This document shows positions 52,420 to 61,144 of a stretch of DNA of 64,000 bases, in pieces. The notes beneath the pieces were generated by a model that saw only the letters and a list, made by a program, of their open reading frames with translations, was not told where the DNA came from and searched no databases. How positions within the stretch are numbered: the stretch's first letter is position 1; each line of letters begins with the position of its first letter. The stretch comes from Psychroflexus montanilacus (GTDB taxonomy: Bacteria; Bacteroidota; Bacteroidia; Flavobacteriales; Flavobacteriaceae), in NCBI RefSeq assembly GCF_020164535.1, contig NZ_JAIQZC010000002.1:394042-458041 (forward strand), given 5' to 3'. Both the position numbers and the translations under genes were made by a program.

Positions 52420-53538
52420 TTGAGAAAATTTAACTTTTTGAATAAGATTATATTTCTTTTTGTTTCCATTATATCCTTCTCAGGCTTTGCTCAGGGGGAA
52501 GCCAACAACTGGTATTTTGGTAGAAGAGCTGGTTTAACTTTTAATACTAATCCTCCATCTGCACTAACAGATGGTCAACTCAACACCTCCGAAGGCTGCT
52601 CCTCTATGTCCGATATCAACGGTGATTTATTGATGTATACTGATGGAAGGACGATTTGGGACAAAGAACATAATATAATGCCAGGGGCAGATTATTTTGG
52701 AACTAATGGATTAGATGGACTCAACGGTGATCCTTCCAGTACATCGAGTGGTTTGATAGTTCCTCACCCAACAGAACTCAATTTATATTATGTCTTCACT
52801 GTAGACGAACCTCACCATGATAATGCAAACGCTTATCCAAATCAAGGACCAGCAGATGAAGATGGGAATCCAATTCCGTTTTATACTGATGTAGAGAGCC
52901 ATTTTGTTCCTCAGGATGATGATGGTTTTAATAATGGTCTTAACTATACCATTGTGGATATGAATTTGAGAGGAGGCTTGGGAGATGTTGTTCCTTCTGA
53001 AAAAAATATTCAACTCATCACTTACGATACAAGCAATCTCGAAGAGGTCAAATACAAAGCATCAGAGAAAATTACTGCTGTAAGAGGAAGTGATTGTAAT
53101 TCTGTTTGGTTGATCACTCATTTTAAAAATAAGTATTATTCGTTTTTGATTAATGAATTTGGAATAGATCCTACTCCTGTGATTTCTCAAGTCATTCCTA
53201 ATATTCCGACCTCAAGTTATAGAAGAGGAGCTATTGGTTATCTCAAAGCATCTCCAAACGGTGATCGGTTATTAGTTGCACATTTTACTACCTCTTATGA
53301 TCGGAATTCCCAGGATGTTGGCAGAGACGGGTCTGTTTACCTTTATGATTTCAATAATGTGACTGGGGTTGTCTCCAACTCTCAAAAACTAGTGGACAAT
53401 TGCAATCCATATGGAGTAGAATTTTCACCAAATGGGACGAAAGTCTATGCAACACTTGATGATGGTGAGAATAATATTTATCAATGGAATTTAGAGAGCA
53501 CTCCAATTTCAAATTCAAAATTCAAAATTCAAAATTAA
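52420..53538 (+). pseudogene. T9SS type B protein, N-terminal half before a frameshift
   Basis: This part carries a signal peptide (LNKIIFLFVSIISFSGFAQ) and a beta-propeller-like domain starting GEANNWYFGRRAGLTF, with EGCSSMSDINGDLLMYTDG, SGLIVPHPTELNLYYVFT and KASPNGDRLLVAHF, as in flavobacterial surface proteins. The frame stops at TAA 53536-53538 right after a TTCAAAA repeat (53514-53534). Removing one 7-bp unit joins it perfectly to the following frame (53537-55042), so the two halves are one gene of about 870 residues. The start is TTG (52420 or 52438), 8 nt or more after the permease stop; TATATTTG at 52415-52422 could be a promoter. Confidence 0.8.
53508..53534. repeat. TTCAAAA heptanucleotide repeat at reading-frame break
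   Basis: TTCAAA followed by three perfect TTCAAAA units, inside the T9SS protein gene. With two units the codons read ATT TCA AAT TCA AAA TTC AAA ATT AAC, in frame with downstream GTT GAA TTA; with three units the frame ends in TAA. Confidence 0.92.
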
Positions 53539-55042
53539 CTCTGTTGAATTAGAGGAAAATTCATCAGCTCTTCAACTGGGTCCTGACGGCAGGATCTATC
53601 AATCTATCATCAATTCAGGCAGACTTGCAGTAATCAATAATCCAAATGCTTTGGGTCCTGATATTGAATATATACCCAACACAAATCTAAATTCAATTGG
53701 TTTAGGAGGAAGGTCAACTTCTTTTGGATTACCTCCTTTTATACAGTCTTTGTTTTCAGAAAGGATCAACATTGTGAATGATGATCAGGATAATATCCCT
53801 ACTGAAGTAAATTTATGTGATGAAACTGAGTTTCTACTTTCTTACAATACATCACCAGGCGCTACTTATACTTGGAAAAAAGATGGGGAAATATTGAGCG
53901 ACGAAAACGGCTCTTCATTGATGGTCGAAATTCCTGTCGATGCAGAATATCCTTATGAGGTGACTTATCAATTAGAGGTCAACTTCAACGACGGGGAATG
54001 TCCTCTTATTGGGATTGCGAGATTGACGTTCAATCAATCACCAAATTATGGGAATCAAGAGCTAGTCACTTGCAGAGAAACGACAGAAGATACACCTGTG
54101 TATGATTTTACAGATATTTACACTCAGCTGAGTGATGCTTTTGATATTCCTTTGGAGGAGATTTCTGGTATATTTTATGAAACTGAAGATGATGCTATTA
54201 ACGGTGAAAATCCGATAACGGAGATTTCAAATTTTCAAAATACTACTGGGATTAGTTCTATTTATGCCGAAATGGAAACTTTCCAGTCATGTAAGGAAAT
54301 AATTGAAATTAATCTGCTTGTAGAAGAGTTTCCTGATATTTTCTTGGAAGATGAAAGTTTAATACTGTGCCAGGAAAACTCAGACGGAATTTTACTCGAT
54401 GCTAGCGGAAGCGAAGAAGAAAATACGCTAGAATACCTGTGGTCTACAGGGGAAACTTCTGCAAAAATCACTGTAAATACTGGAGGAGAATACACAGTTG
54501 ATGTCAGTTTCCAGGGGTTTGAGTGTGCTCTTAGCAAGACATTTACTGTCATTGAATCAAATATTGCGAGTTTTGACTTTGAAGTAGAAAGCTCAGGTAA
54601 TAGCAATTCTATTCAAATTATTACAGATAGCTCCAGTCTTGGAGAATATGAATTTACCATAAATGAACCTGTCAACTTTCAAGACTCCAGTACATTTGAA
54701 AACCTGAGCCCGGGGGTTTATCAGGTTTATGTAAGGGATCAGCTGGGTTGCGGCATTTCAGAAAAAACAATTGGAGTGCTGGGCATCATGGAATTTTTTA
54801 CTCCCAACGGAGACGGCATCAACGATGTCTGGCAGATCAGTGGTTTGCTGCAAACCAATGAGGAAGATATTTTGCTTCAGGTTTACGACCGTTACGGTAA
54901 GCTTCTCTCATCTTTCACCAACAGAGATAGAGGCTGGGATGGCACTTATAATGGTAAAAATATGCCAACAGATGATTATTGGTATAGAATTCGATTGACT
55001 GATGGTACAATAGAAACTGGAAGTTTCACTTTGAAACGCTAG
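53539..55042 (+). pseudogene. T9SS type B protein, C-terminal half after the frameshift
   Basis: In the shifted frame the propeller continues with LQLGPDGRIYQSIINSGRLA and LPPFIQSLF, followed by a beta-rich adhesin-like region with SPGATYTWKKDGE and LEYLWSTGETSAKITVN repeats. It ends in the type B (gliding motility CTD) sorting domain: MEFFTPNGDGINDVW, VYDRYGKLL, RGWDGTYNGKNMP and DDYWYRIRL up to TLKR. The protein would be exported by the type IX system and displayed or released at the cell surface. As read here this half has no start or signal of its own and would not be made unless the upstream frame is corrected. Confidence 0.85.
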
Positions 55043-55067
55043 AATTAATCATTAAAACTTAGACCAC

Positions 55068-55757
55068 ATGAAAGTGTTTACTAGTATCATCGCCCTGTTT
55101 TTTGTATGCTTAAACATGCATGCACAACAGAAAAATTTTATTGATCAACCTTACATAGAAGTGAAAGGCAGTGCTGACACTTTAGTCACTCCAGATCGGA
55201 TTTATCTTGACATCATCATTTCTGAAGAAGACACAAAAGGGAAAACAAGCATTGAGGAATTGGAACGCAAAATGATTTCAGAATTTAAAAAACTATCTAT
55301 TGATGTGGAAGAGCAACTTTTTGTGGCAGATGCTAGTAGTAATTTCAAATCTTATTTCCTCTCTGGTCAAAAGGTTCTAAAAACTAAACACTATAATCTT
55401 TTAGTTTATAAAGCTTCTACCTTAGGCAAGGTTTTCAAAAGCTTACAAAATCTAGGAATAGCCAATGTAACTCTTGAAAAAACCGAACATTCTCAAATAG
55501 ATCGTCTTGAAACACTTATGAAAGCTAAAGCCGTAAACAATGCTAAAGTCAATGCTCAAGCAATGACAAAAGCTTTAGATCAGAATCTAGGAAAAGCAAT
55601 TTATATTTCTGAATCCAATTCTTATGTGTATGCTTTTCAAGGTAAAGCAAATAGCATGCAAATAAGAGGAATGTCATCTATGGAAGATTCTGCCCCAGAC
55701 CTTTCTTTCGATCAAATTGAAATTAAAAGTGAAGTTTTGGTCAGGTTTGCTTTATAA
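55068..55757 (+). CDS. SIMPL (DUF541) domain periplasmic protein
   Basis: This 229-residue protein has a signal peptide (MKVFTSIIALFFVCLNMHAQ) and the SIMPL domain start YIEVKGSADTLVTPDRIYLD, common to the BP26/OMP28 family. A helix-rich centre (KAKAVNNAKVNAQAMTKAL) and final strand EIKSEVLVRFAL complete the fold. The family forms channel-like or ring oligomers in the periplasm; the role is unclear. It begins 25 nt after the T9SS gene and probably shares its transcript. Confidence 0.86.
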   Translation: MKVFTSIIALFFVCLNMHAQQKNFIDQPYIEVKGSADTLVTPDRIYLDIIISEEDTKGKTSIEELERKMISEFKKLSIDVEEQLFVADASSNFKSYFLSGQKVLKTKHYNLLVYKASTLGKVFKSLQNLGIANVTLEKTEHSQIDRLETLMKAKAVNNAKVNAQAMTKALDQNLGKAIYISESNSYVYAFQGKANSMQIRGMSSMEDSAPDLSFDQIEIKSEVLVRFAL

Positions 55758-55806
55758 TAATGATGTAGAGTTAAAGATTTATTTAGTTTAAACTTTAGTT
55801 TTTAGG

Positions 55807-55814
55807 TATTTTTG
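55807..55814 (+). promoter_or_regulatory. Candidate -7 promoter element
   Basis: TATTTTTG matches TAnnTTTG, about 33 nt before the ATG of the T9SS protein at 55847. Confidence 0.45.
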
Positions 55815-55846
55815 AACTCAAAATGTATTCACCATTTCAACATTAA

Positions 55847-58177
55847 ATGCTTAGGGACGCATCGTTAGTTATTATACTCATTTTTTCAACTATTGTCTTT
55901 TCTACAAACAGTTTTGCTCAATACGTAAGAACAGATCCAAATACTTTTTCTAGCCAAGAACTTATTGAAGATGTACTTTTTTCAAGCAATTGTGTTGAAA
56001 ATGTTCAAATTCTAGAAAGCATTTCTGGAAACTTTAATGATGGTATGTTGAGTTTTGGTTTCTTTGAAAGCATCGATTCAAACTTCCCTTTTGAAAGCGG
56101 ACTCGTGCTTAGCACAGGCAGACTGGACAATGTGGATGGACCAAACGACACTCTAAGCGATGATGATGCGCCAGGCTGGACTGGGGATGCAGATCTGGAA
56201 AATAGTCTTGGTATTTCTGGGACTATTAATGCCACAGTGATGCGCTTCACCTTCACGCCCAATGCGCAAAACATAAGCTTTCGTTATATTTTTGCTTCCG
56301 AAGAATACCAGGAAAACAATTCCAATACTTGCATCTACTCAGATGCCTTTGCCTTTTTAATTCGGCCCGTTGGAAGCCAGAACTATGAAAATATTGCTGT
56401 CATTCCAGGCACCCAAACCCCTGTATTGGTTACCACCGTTCGCCCTGAAATTCCTGGAGCCTGTGAAGCTTTAAATGAAGAATTCTTCGGACAGTTCAAT
56501 GGAACAGACGCTCCCATAAATTTCAATGGCCAAACTGCTATCCTCACCGCGGAAGCAGAAGTTATTCCTAATCAAGACTATGAAATAAAGCTTGTTATCG
56601 CTGACGAGCAAAATTACAGATATGATTCCGCAGTGTTTTTGGAAGCCAACAGCTTCAATGTAGGATTCAATCTTGGTATTGACAGAACAGGATCTAATTC
56701 TTTATGTGAAACCGAAGAATTACAATTAGAAATTCCACAAAACCTTCAAGCCAATCCTATCACATGGTTATATAATGGAACTCCGATTCCAGGTGAAACA
56801 GATTCAACTTATCTAGTTTCTGAAGCTGATTTTGGTGCAGGAACATATTCAGCAAAAGTCGATTTGGGTAATGGTTGTATTGCGACAGATAACATAGAAA
56901 TTAACTACGAATCGCCAACCAGTGCTGGTATTTTAAGACTTGCCCAATGCACAGCTGAAGATTCTGATGTCATTTTTAATCTAAATTCGATTGTACCTCA
57001 ATTGAATGAACAGGGATTTAATCTTATTCCGCTTAACTATTTTGAGACATTTGCGGCTGCAGAAACAAATTCTAACCCTATAAATGACCCAGAGACTTTC
57101 ATTTCCTCTCCAGGCGAAAATGTCTTTGTGAGATTAGCAAACCCTTTTGGTTGTGTCTCCATTTCAGAAATTGAACTTGTTACTGAGTTTACTCAATTCC
57201 CTGAAGTCAGCATTGAGACCTGTTCCCCTTCTGATGAGGACATGGTATCCTTTGATCTTTTTTCTACAGTAAATCGAATCCAAAATGAAAGCAACATAAC
57301 TCAGGGAAATATAAGTATTTTCAGAAGTGAAGCTGAAGCTGCAAATGCACAAAATCCAATATCAGGAACTGTGATTAGGATTGCAAAAGAAAATTTGCCA
57401 GCAACTTATTATGCAAGGGTTTCTAATTCACTAGGTTGTAGAGGTCTCATTCCTCTAAATTTCGATGCTTCCTCTCAAGTAGAAGTTGATGACCCAGTAG
57501 TCGATGTAATCTTCTGTAGAGGAGATAATTCTATACTACTAGATTCTGGCTTTGATCAGTCTTTCTATGATTTCACATGGTCAGATGGCAGAACTTCATC
57601 TAGAATTTCGGTAACAGAGCCTGGCATGTATGAAGTTCTGATCGATCTCCCAAACGCACCAGATCAAAATTGTTCCGCCTTGAAAACTTTCAATGTAGAA
57701 ATTTCTTCACAGGCTGAAATCGACTACAAACTTTTAGGATCGGTGGGCAGTTATTCAGTAGAAATCATAGCGAATGGCGAAGGAGAATATGAGTTTTCAC
57801 TCAACGGCTCCAGCTTTCAACAAAATCCAGTTTTCACTGAAGTGGAAGCTTTCAACACCACCCTAGTGAGAGACATTTTAGGGTGTGGCGTGACTCAGTT
57901 GTCATTTTCTAGCCTAGTGTTTCCAGAGTTCTTCACACCAAATCAAGACGGTATCAATGACTTCTGGTTTCCTGAAGGCCTTAGCGCATCCAGTTTCAAT
58001 TTGATTTCCCTTCAGATTTTTGATAGATATGGAAAGTTAATTTCAGTTTTAAATTCAAATTCTCGTGGCTGGAATGGAACCTACAATGGAAAAGAAATGC
58101 CTCAGGATGATTATTGGTTTAGAGCAAATTTTGAAAACCAGGCTAGCATCCAAGGCAATTTCACATTGAAACGCTGA
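55847..58177 (+). CDS. T9SS-exported choice-of-anchor L protein with type B sorting domain
   Basis: This 776-residue protein has a signal peptide (LVIILIFSTIVFSTNSFAQ), then a choice-of-anchor L domain with FESGLVLSTGRLDNVDGPN, FTPNAQNISFRYIFASEEYQ and SDAFAFLIRPVGS. Repeated Ig/PKD-like modules follow (ITWLYNGTPIPGE; FTWSDGRTSSRISV). The C-terminus is a type B sorting domain: FFTPNQDGINDFWFPEG, IFDRYGKLI, SRGWNGTYNGKEMPQDDYWF and final TLKR. It is the intact relative of the broken gene at 52420-55042. Likely a surface adhesin or matrix protein; ligand unknown. Confidence 0.92.
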   Translation: MLRDASLVIILIFSTIVFSTNSFAQYVRTDPNTFSSQELIEDVLFSSNCVENVQILESISGNFNDGMLSFGFFESIDSNFPFESGLVLSTGRLDNVDGPNDTLSDDDAPGWTGDADLENSLGISGTINATVMRFTFTPNAQNISFRYIFASEEYQENNSNTCIYSDAFAFLIRPVGSQNYENIAVIPGTQTPVLVTTVRPEIPGACEALNEEFFGQFNGTDAPINFNGQTAILTAEAEVIPNQDYEIKLVIADEQNYRYDSAVFLEANSFNVGFNLGIDRTGSNSLCETEELQLEIPQNLQANPITWLYNGTPIPGETDSTYLVSEADFGAGTYSAKVDLGNGCIATDNIEINYESPTSAGILRLAQCTAEDSDVIFNLNSIVPQLNEQGFNLIPLNYFETFAAAETNSNPINDPETFISSPGENVFVRLANPFGCVSISEIELVTEFTQFPEVSIETCSPSDEDMVSFDLFSTVNRIQNESNITQGNISIFRSEAEAANAQNPISGTVIRIAKENLPATYYARVSNSLGCRGLIPLNFDASSQVEVDDPVVDVIFCRGDNSILLDSGFDQSFYDFTWSDGRTSSRISVTEPGMYEVLIDLPNAPDQNCSALKTFNVEISSQAEIDYKLLGSVGSYSVEIIANGEGEYEFSLNGSSFQQNPVFTEVEAFNTTLVRDILGCGVTQLSFSSLVFPEFFTPNQDGINDFWFPEGLSASSFNLISLQIFDRYGKLISVLNSNSRGWNGTYNGKEMPQDDYWFRANFENQASIQGNFTLKR

Positions 58178-58238
58178 TTTCACACTCCCTTTTCTTCGGA
58201 ATTTGATACCTGTGAAAGTAATGCCAAAGGAATGATTA

Positions 58239-58246
58239 TATCTTTG
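58239..58246 (+). promoter_or_regulatory. Candidate -7 promoter element of uvrB
   Basis: TATCTTTG matches TAnnTTTG, with a predicted leader of about 65 nt before the uvrB ATG. Confidence 0.45.
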
Positions 58247-58316
58247 CGTTGACTTCAAAGCAGATTATCTTAGCATGAATTAATTTGTATGAAAGCGACA
58301 GGATTAAAATAAACAC

Positions 58317-60323
58317 ATGAAATTTAATTTAAAGTCTGATTTTAAGCCTACTGGAGACCAGCCACAAGCCATTGATAAATTGGTTCAGGGGATCAATAGC
58401 AACGATCGTTACCAAACCTTATTGGGCGTCACGGGGTCCGGAAAAACCTTTACCATGGCCAATGTGGTTGAAAGTGTGCAAAAACCAACTTTGGTCCTGG
58501 CGCATAACAAAACCCTTGCCGCGCAATTGTATTCAGAATTTAAAGCCTTTTTTCCAGAAAACGCTGTTGAATATTTCGTGTCTTATTACGATTACTACCA
58601 GCCGGAAGCTTTTATTCCTTCCAGCGGGACTTATATTGAGAAAGATTTATCCATCAATGACGAGATCGAAAAGCTGAGACTAAGCACGACATCCTCTCTA
58701 CTTTCAGGAAGACGAGATGTATTGGTAGTCGCTTCGGTAAGCTGTTTATATGGTATTGGTAATCCGGTTGAATTCCAAAAGAATGTGATTCAAGTTGAAG
58801 TGGATCAACAGATCCCAAGAACAAAACTGCTTCAGCGTTTGGTTCAAAGTTTATATTCCAGAACTGAGGTTCAGTTTAACCGCGGCAATTTCAGAATAAA
58901 AGGAGATACCTTGGATATTTTTCCTGGTTATGCAGATCATGCTTACCGCATTCACTTTTTTGGAGATGACATTGAAGAAATTGAAGCTTTTGATGTCGAT
59001 ACCAACGAAATCATGGCCAAATATGATAAGCTAAACATCTATCCCGCCAATATTTTCGTGACCTCGCCTGATGTGTTGAACTCTGCTATTGATCAAATCG
59101 CCATTGATCTTGGCAAACAGATTGAATACTTCAAAGAGATTGGAAAGCCTTTAGAAGCCAAGCGAATTGAAGAGCGTACGAATTTTGATCTGGAGATGAT
59201 TAAAGAACTGGGCTATTGCTCAGGGATTGAAAACTATTCGAGATATCTGGATGGCAGGCAACCAGGCACCAGACCTTTCTGTTTGCTGGACTACTTCCCA
59301 GACGATTATTTGATGATTGTGGACGAAAGTCACGTGACTATTCCACAGGTTGGCGCTATGTATGGCGGAGACCGTTCCAGAAAAGAAAATTTGGTAGACT
59401 ATGGATTTAGATTACCTGCAGCCATGGACAACCGGCCTTTGCGACTGGAAGAATACGAAGCTTTGCAAAATCAGGTGGTTTACGTGAGTGCTACCCCTGC
59501 AGATTATGAACTTCAGAAATGTGATGGTGTATATGTGGAACAAGTGATTAGACCAACTGGTCTATTAGATCCTGTCATTGAAGTCCGTCCAAGTCAAAAT
59601 CAAATCGATGATTTAATTGAAGAAATCAACATACGCGTTGAAAAAGATCAGCGGATTTTGGTCACCACCCTAACCAAACGTATGGCGGAAGAACTCACCA
59701 AATATTTAACGCGGGTCAAAATCAGAACCCGTTACATCCACAGTGATATCGACACCCTGGAGCGTGTAGAAATTATGTCTGATTTACGAAAAGGCGTTTT
59801 TGATGTATTGGTAGGAGTCAATCTTTTGAGGGAAGGCTTGGACTTGCCGGAAGTTTCTTTGGTGGCGATTTTAGACGCAGATAAAGAGGGCTTCCTGAGA
59901 AGCAACCGAACCTTAACCCAAACCATTGGTCGGGCTGCGCGTCATCTTGAAGGCAGGGCGATTTTGTATGCTGATAAAATCACTGAAAGCATGCAAAAGA
60001 CAATCGATCAGACCGAATACAGAAGATCCAAACAAATCGAATACAATACCAAACACAACATCACACCTCAGGCGCTTAAAAAAGCACACAATTCAGCCTT
60101 AAGCGGTAAAAAAGAAAAGCCCTACGAAGTTATTGAAACGCCTACTTTGCAAGCTGCTGAAGAAGCTGCTGAAAATTATAATGAAACCGACTTGAAAAAG
60201 AGAATGACGGTCGTGAGAAAATCTATGGAAAAAGCGGCAAAAGATCTGGATTTTATGGAAGCGGCGCGTTTTAGGGATGAACTAAAAATGCTTCAGGACA
60301 AACTAGAAAAGGAGAAAGCCTAA
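58317..60323 (+). CDS. uvrB: Excinuclease ABC subunit B
   Basis: This 668-residue DNA repair helicase-like protein has Walker A GVTGSGKT at 37-44, the damage-probing beta hairpin with YYDYYQPEAF, the DESH box in MIVDESHVTIPQ, motif V/VI in LREGLDLPEVSLVAILDADKEG and QTIGRAARH, and a C-terminal UVR domain (MEKAAKDLDFMEAARFRDEL) for UvrC binding. The length and motif order are those of a normal UvrB. It hands damaged DNA from UvrA to UvrC in nucleotide excision repair. Confidence 0.98.
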   Translation: MKFNLKSDFKPTGDQPQAIDKLVQGINSNDRYQTLLGVTGSGKTFTMANVVESVQKPTLVLAHNKTLAAQLYSEFKAFFPENAVEYFVSYYDYYQPEAFIPSSGTYIEKDLSINDEIEKLRLSTTSSLLSGRRDVLVVASVSCLYGIGNPVEFQKNVIQVEVDQQIPRTKLLQRLVQSLYSRTEVQFNRGNFRIKGDTLDIFPGYADHAYRIHFFGDDIEEIEAFDVDTNEIMAKYDKLNIYPANIFVTSPDVLNSAIDQIAIDLGKQIEYFKEIGKPLEAKRIEERTNFDLEMIKELGYCSGIENYSRYLDGRQPGTRPFCLLDYFPDDYLMIVDESHVTIPQVGAMYGGDRSRKENLVDYGFRLPAAMDNRPLRLEEYEALQNQVVYVSATPADYELQKCDGVYVEQVIRPTGLLDPVIEVRPSQNQIDDLIEEINIRVEKDQRILVTTLTKRMAEELTKYLTRVKIRTRYIHSDIDTLERVEIMSDLRKGVFDVLVGVNLLREGLDLPEVSLVAILDADKEGFLRSNRTLTQTIGRAARHLEGRAILYADKITESMQKTIDQTEYRRSKQIEYNTKHNITPQALKKAHNSALSGKKEKPYEVIETPTLQAAEEAAENYNETDLKKRMTVVRKSMEKAAKDLDFMEAARFRDELKMLQDKLEKEKA

Positions 60324-60327
60324 GTGG

Positions 60328-60864
60328 TTATCTGAACTGAGTTTTTGACATAAAATCCCAAACACAAACACCAGCTGTGACTGATATGTTCAAAGAATGC
60401 TTAGTACCTAACTGTGGAATTTCTAGAACGGCATCAGATGCATCAACAACTGCTTGTTGTACGCCTTTTACTTCATTTCCAAAAACAAAAGCATAAGTTG
60501 TATCACTTTCAGGTTGAAACTCACTTAGACCCACTGAATCTTCAGCTTGCTCGATCGACATCACCTGAACCTCTTCAGCTTTTAGTTCTTCAATCAGTTC
60601 TAAAGTACTTTCGCGATAAGACCAGTCTACGGTTTGAGTGGCTCCCAAAGCTGTTTTTTGGATGTCTTTATGAGGAGGAGTTGCTGTTATACCACACAAA
60701 TAAATCTTCTGAATCAAAAATGCATCGGCGGTTCTAAACACCGAACCAATATTATTGAGACTTCTAATGTTATCCAAAATTAAAATCAAAGGCGTCTTCG
60801 CTGAAGCTTTAAACTCTTCATCTGACTTCCGTATAAGCTCGCTATTTTTTAATTTTCTAGGCAT
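60328..60864 (-). CDS. SpoU/TrmH family RNA 2'-O-methyltransferase
   Basis: This 178-residue SPOUT enzyme has all three family motifs: NNIGSVFRTADA, FGNEVKGV and EIPQLGTKHSLNISVTAGV with the knot-forming residues. It lacks an N-terminal substrate-binding domain, as in the shortest TrmH-like proteins. It would methylate the ribose of a tRNA or rRNA nucleotide; the target base cannot be predicted. It lies 4 nt from the uvrB stop in convergent orientation and just after a tRNA gene pair. Confidence 0.9.
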   Translation of the reverse strand: MPRKLKNSELIRKSDEEFKASAKTPLILILDNIRSLNNIGSVFRTADAFLIQKIYLCGITATPPHKDIQKTALGATQTVDWSYRESTLELIEELKAEEVQVMSIEQAEDSVGLSEFQPESDTTYAFVFGNEVKGVQQAVVDASDAVLEIPQLGTKHSLNISVTAGVCVWDFMSKTQFR

Positions 60865-60879
60865 AACTTGGTTTAAAAC

Positions 60880-60905
60880 AAAAAACCCTTTGAAAAATCA
60901 AAGGG
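60880..60905 (-). terminator. Terminator after the tRNA pair
   Basis: On the minus strand the stem CCCTTTGA / TCAAAGGG (8 bp, 4-nt loop) is followed by a T run. It ends the tRNA-Gly/tRNA-Leu transcript 5 nt after tRNA-Leu. Confidence 0.85.
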
Positions 60906-60909
60906 CTTG

Positions 60910-60994
60910 TACTCGGAGCGGGACTTGAACCCGCACGACCGCAATGGTCATTGGATTTTAAGTCCAACGTGTCTACCAATTCCACCATCCGAGC
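60910..60994 (-). tRNA. tRNA-Leu (anticodon TAA)
   Basis: The minus strand folds as an 85-nt class II tRNA. Acceptor arm GCTCGGA / TCCGAGT; D arm with AATTGGTAGACAC; anticodon stem-loop TTGGACTTAAAATCCAA with TAA; long variable arm ACCATTGCGGTC; T arm GCGGGTTCAAGTCCCGC; discriminator A. No encoded CCA. Confidence 0.96.
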
Positions 60995-61000
60995 AGAAAG

Positions 61001-61072
61001 AGCGAAAGACGGGATTTGAACCCGCGACCCTCACCTTGGCAAGGTGATGCTCTACCCCTGAGCTACTTTCGC
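61001..61072 (-). tRNA. tRNA-Gly (anticodon GCC)
   Basis: The minus strand folds as a 72-nt tRNA. Acceptor GCGAAAG / CTTTCGC; D arm AGCTCAGGGGTAGAGC; anticodon stem-loop CACCTTGCCAAGGTG with GCC; T arm GCGGGTTCAAATCCCGT; discriminator T. It lies 6 nt upstream of tRNA-Leu in the same transcript. Confidence 0.96.
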
Positions 61073-61144
61073 GTAGATTATTGCGAGTGCAAATTTAATA
61101 TATTAATTGATTTGTCAAAACCTTTTCGAGAAAATATAAAAAAA

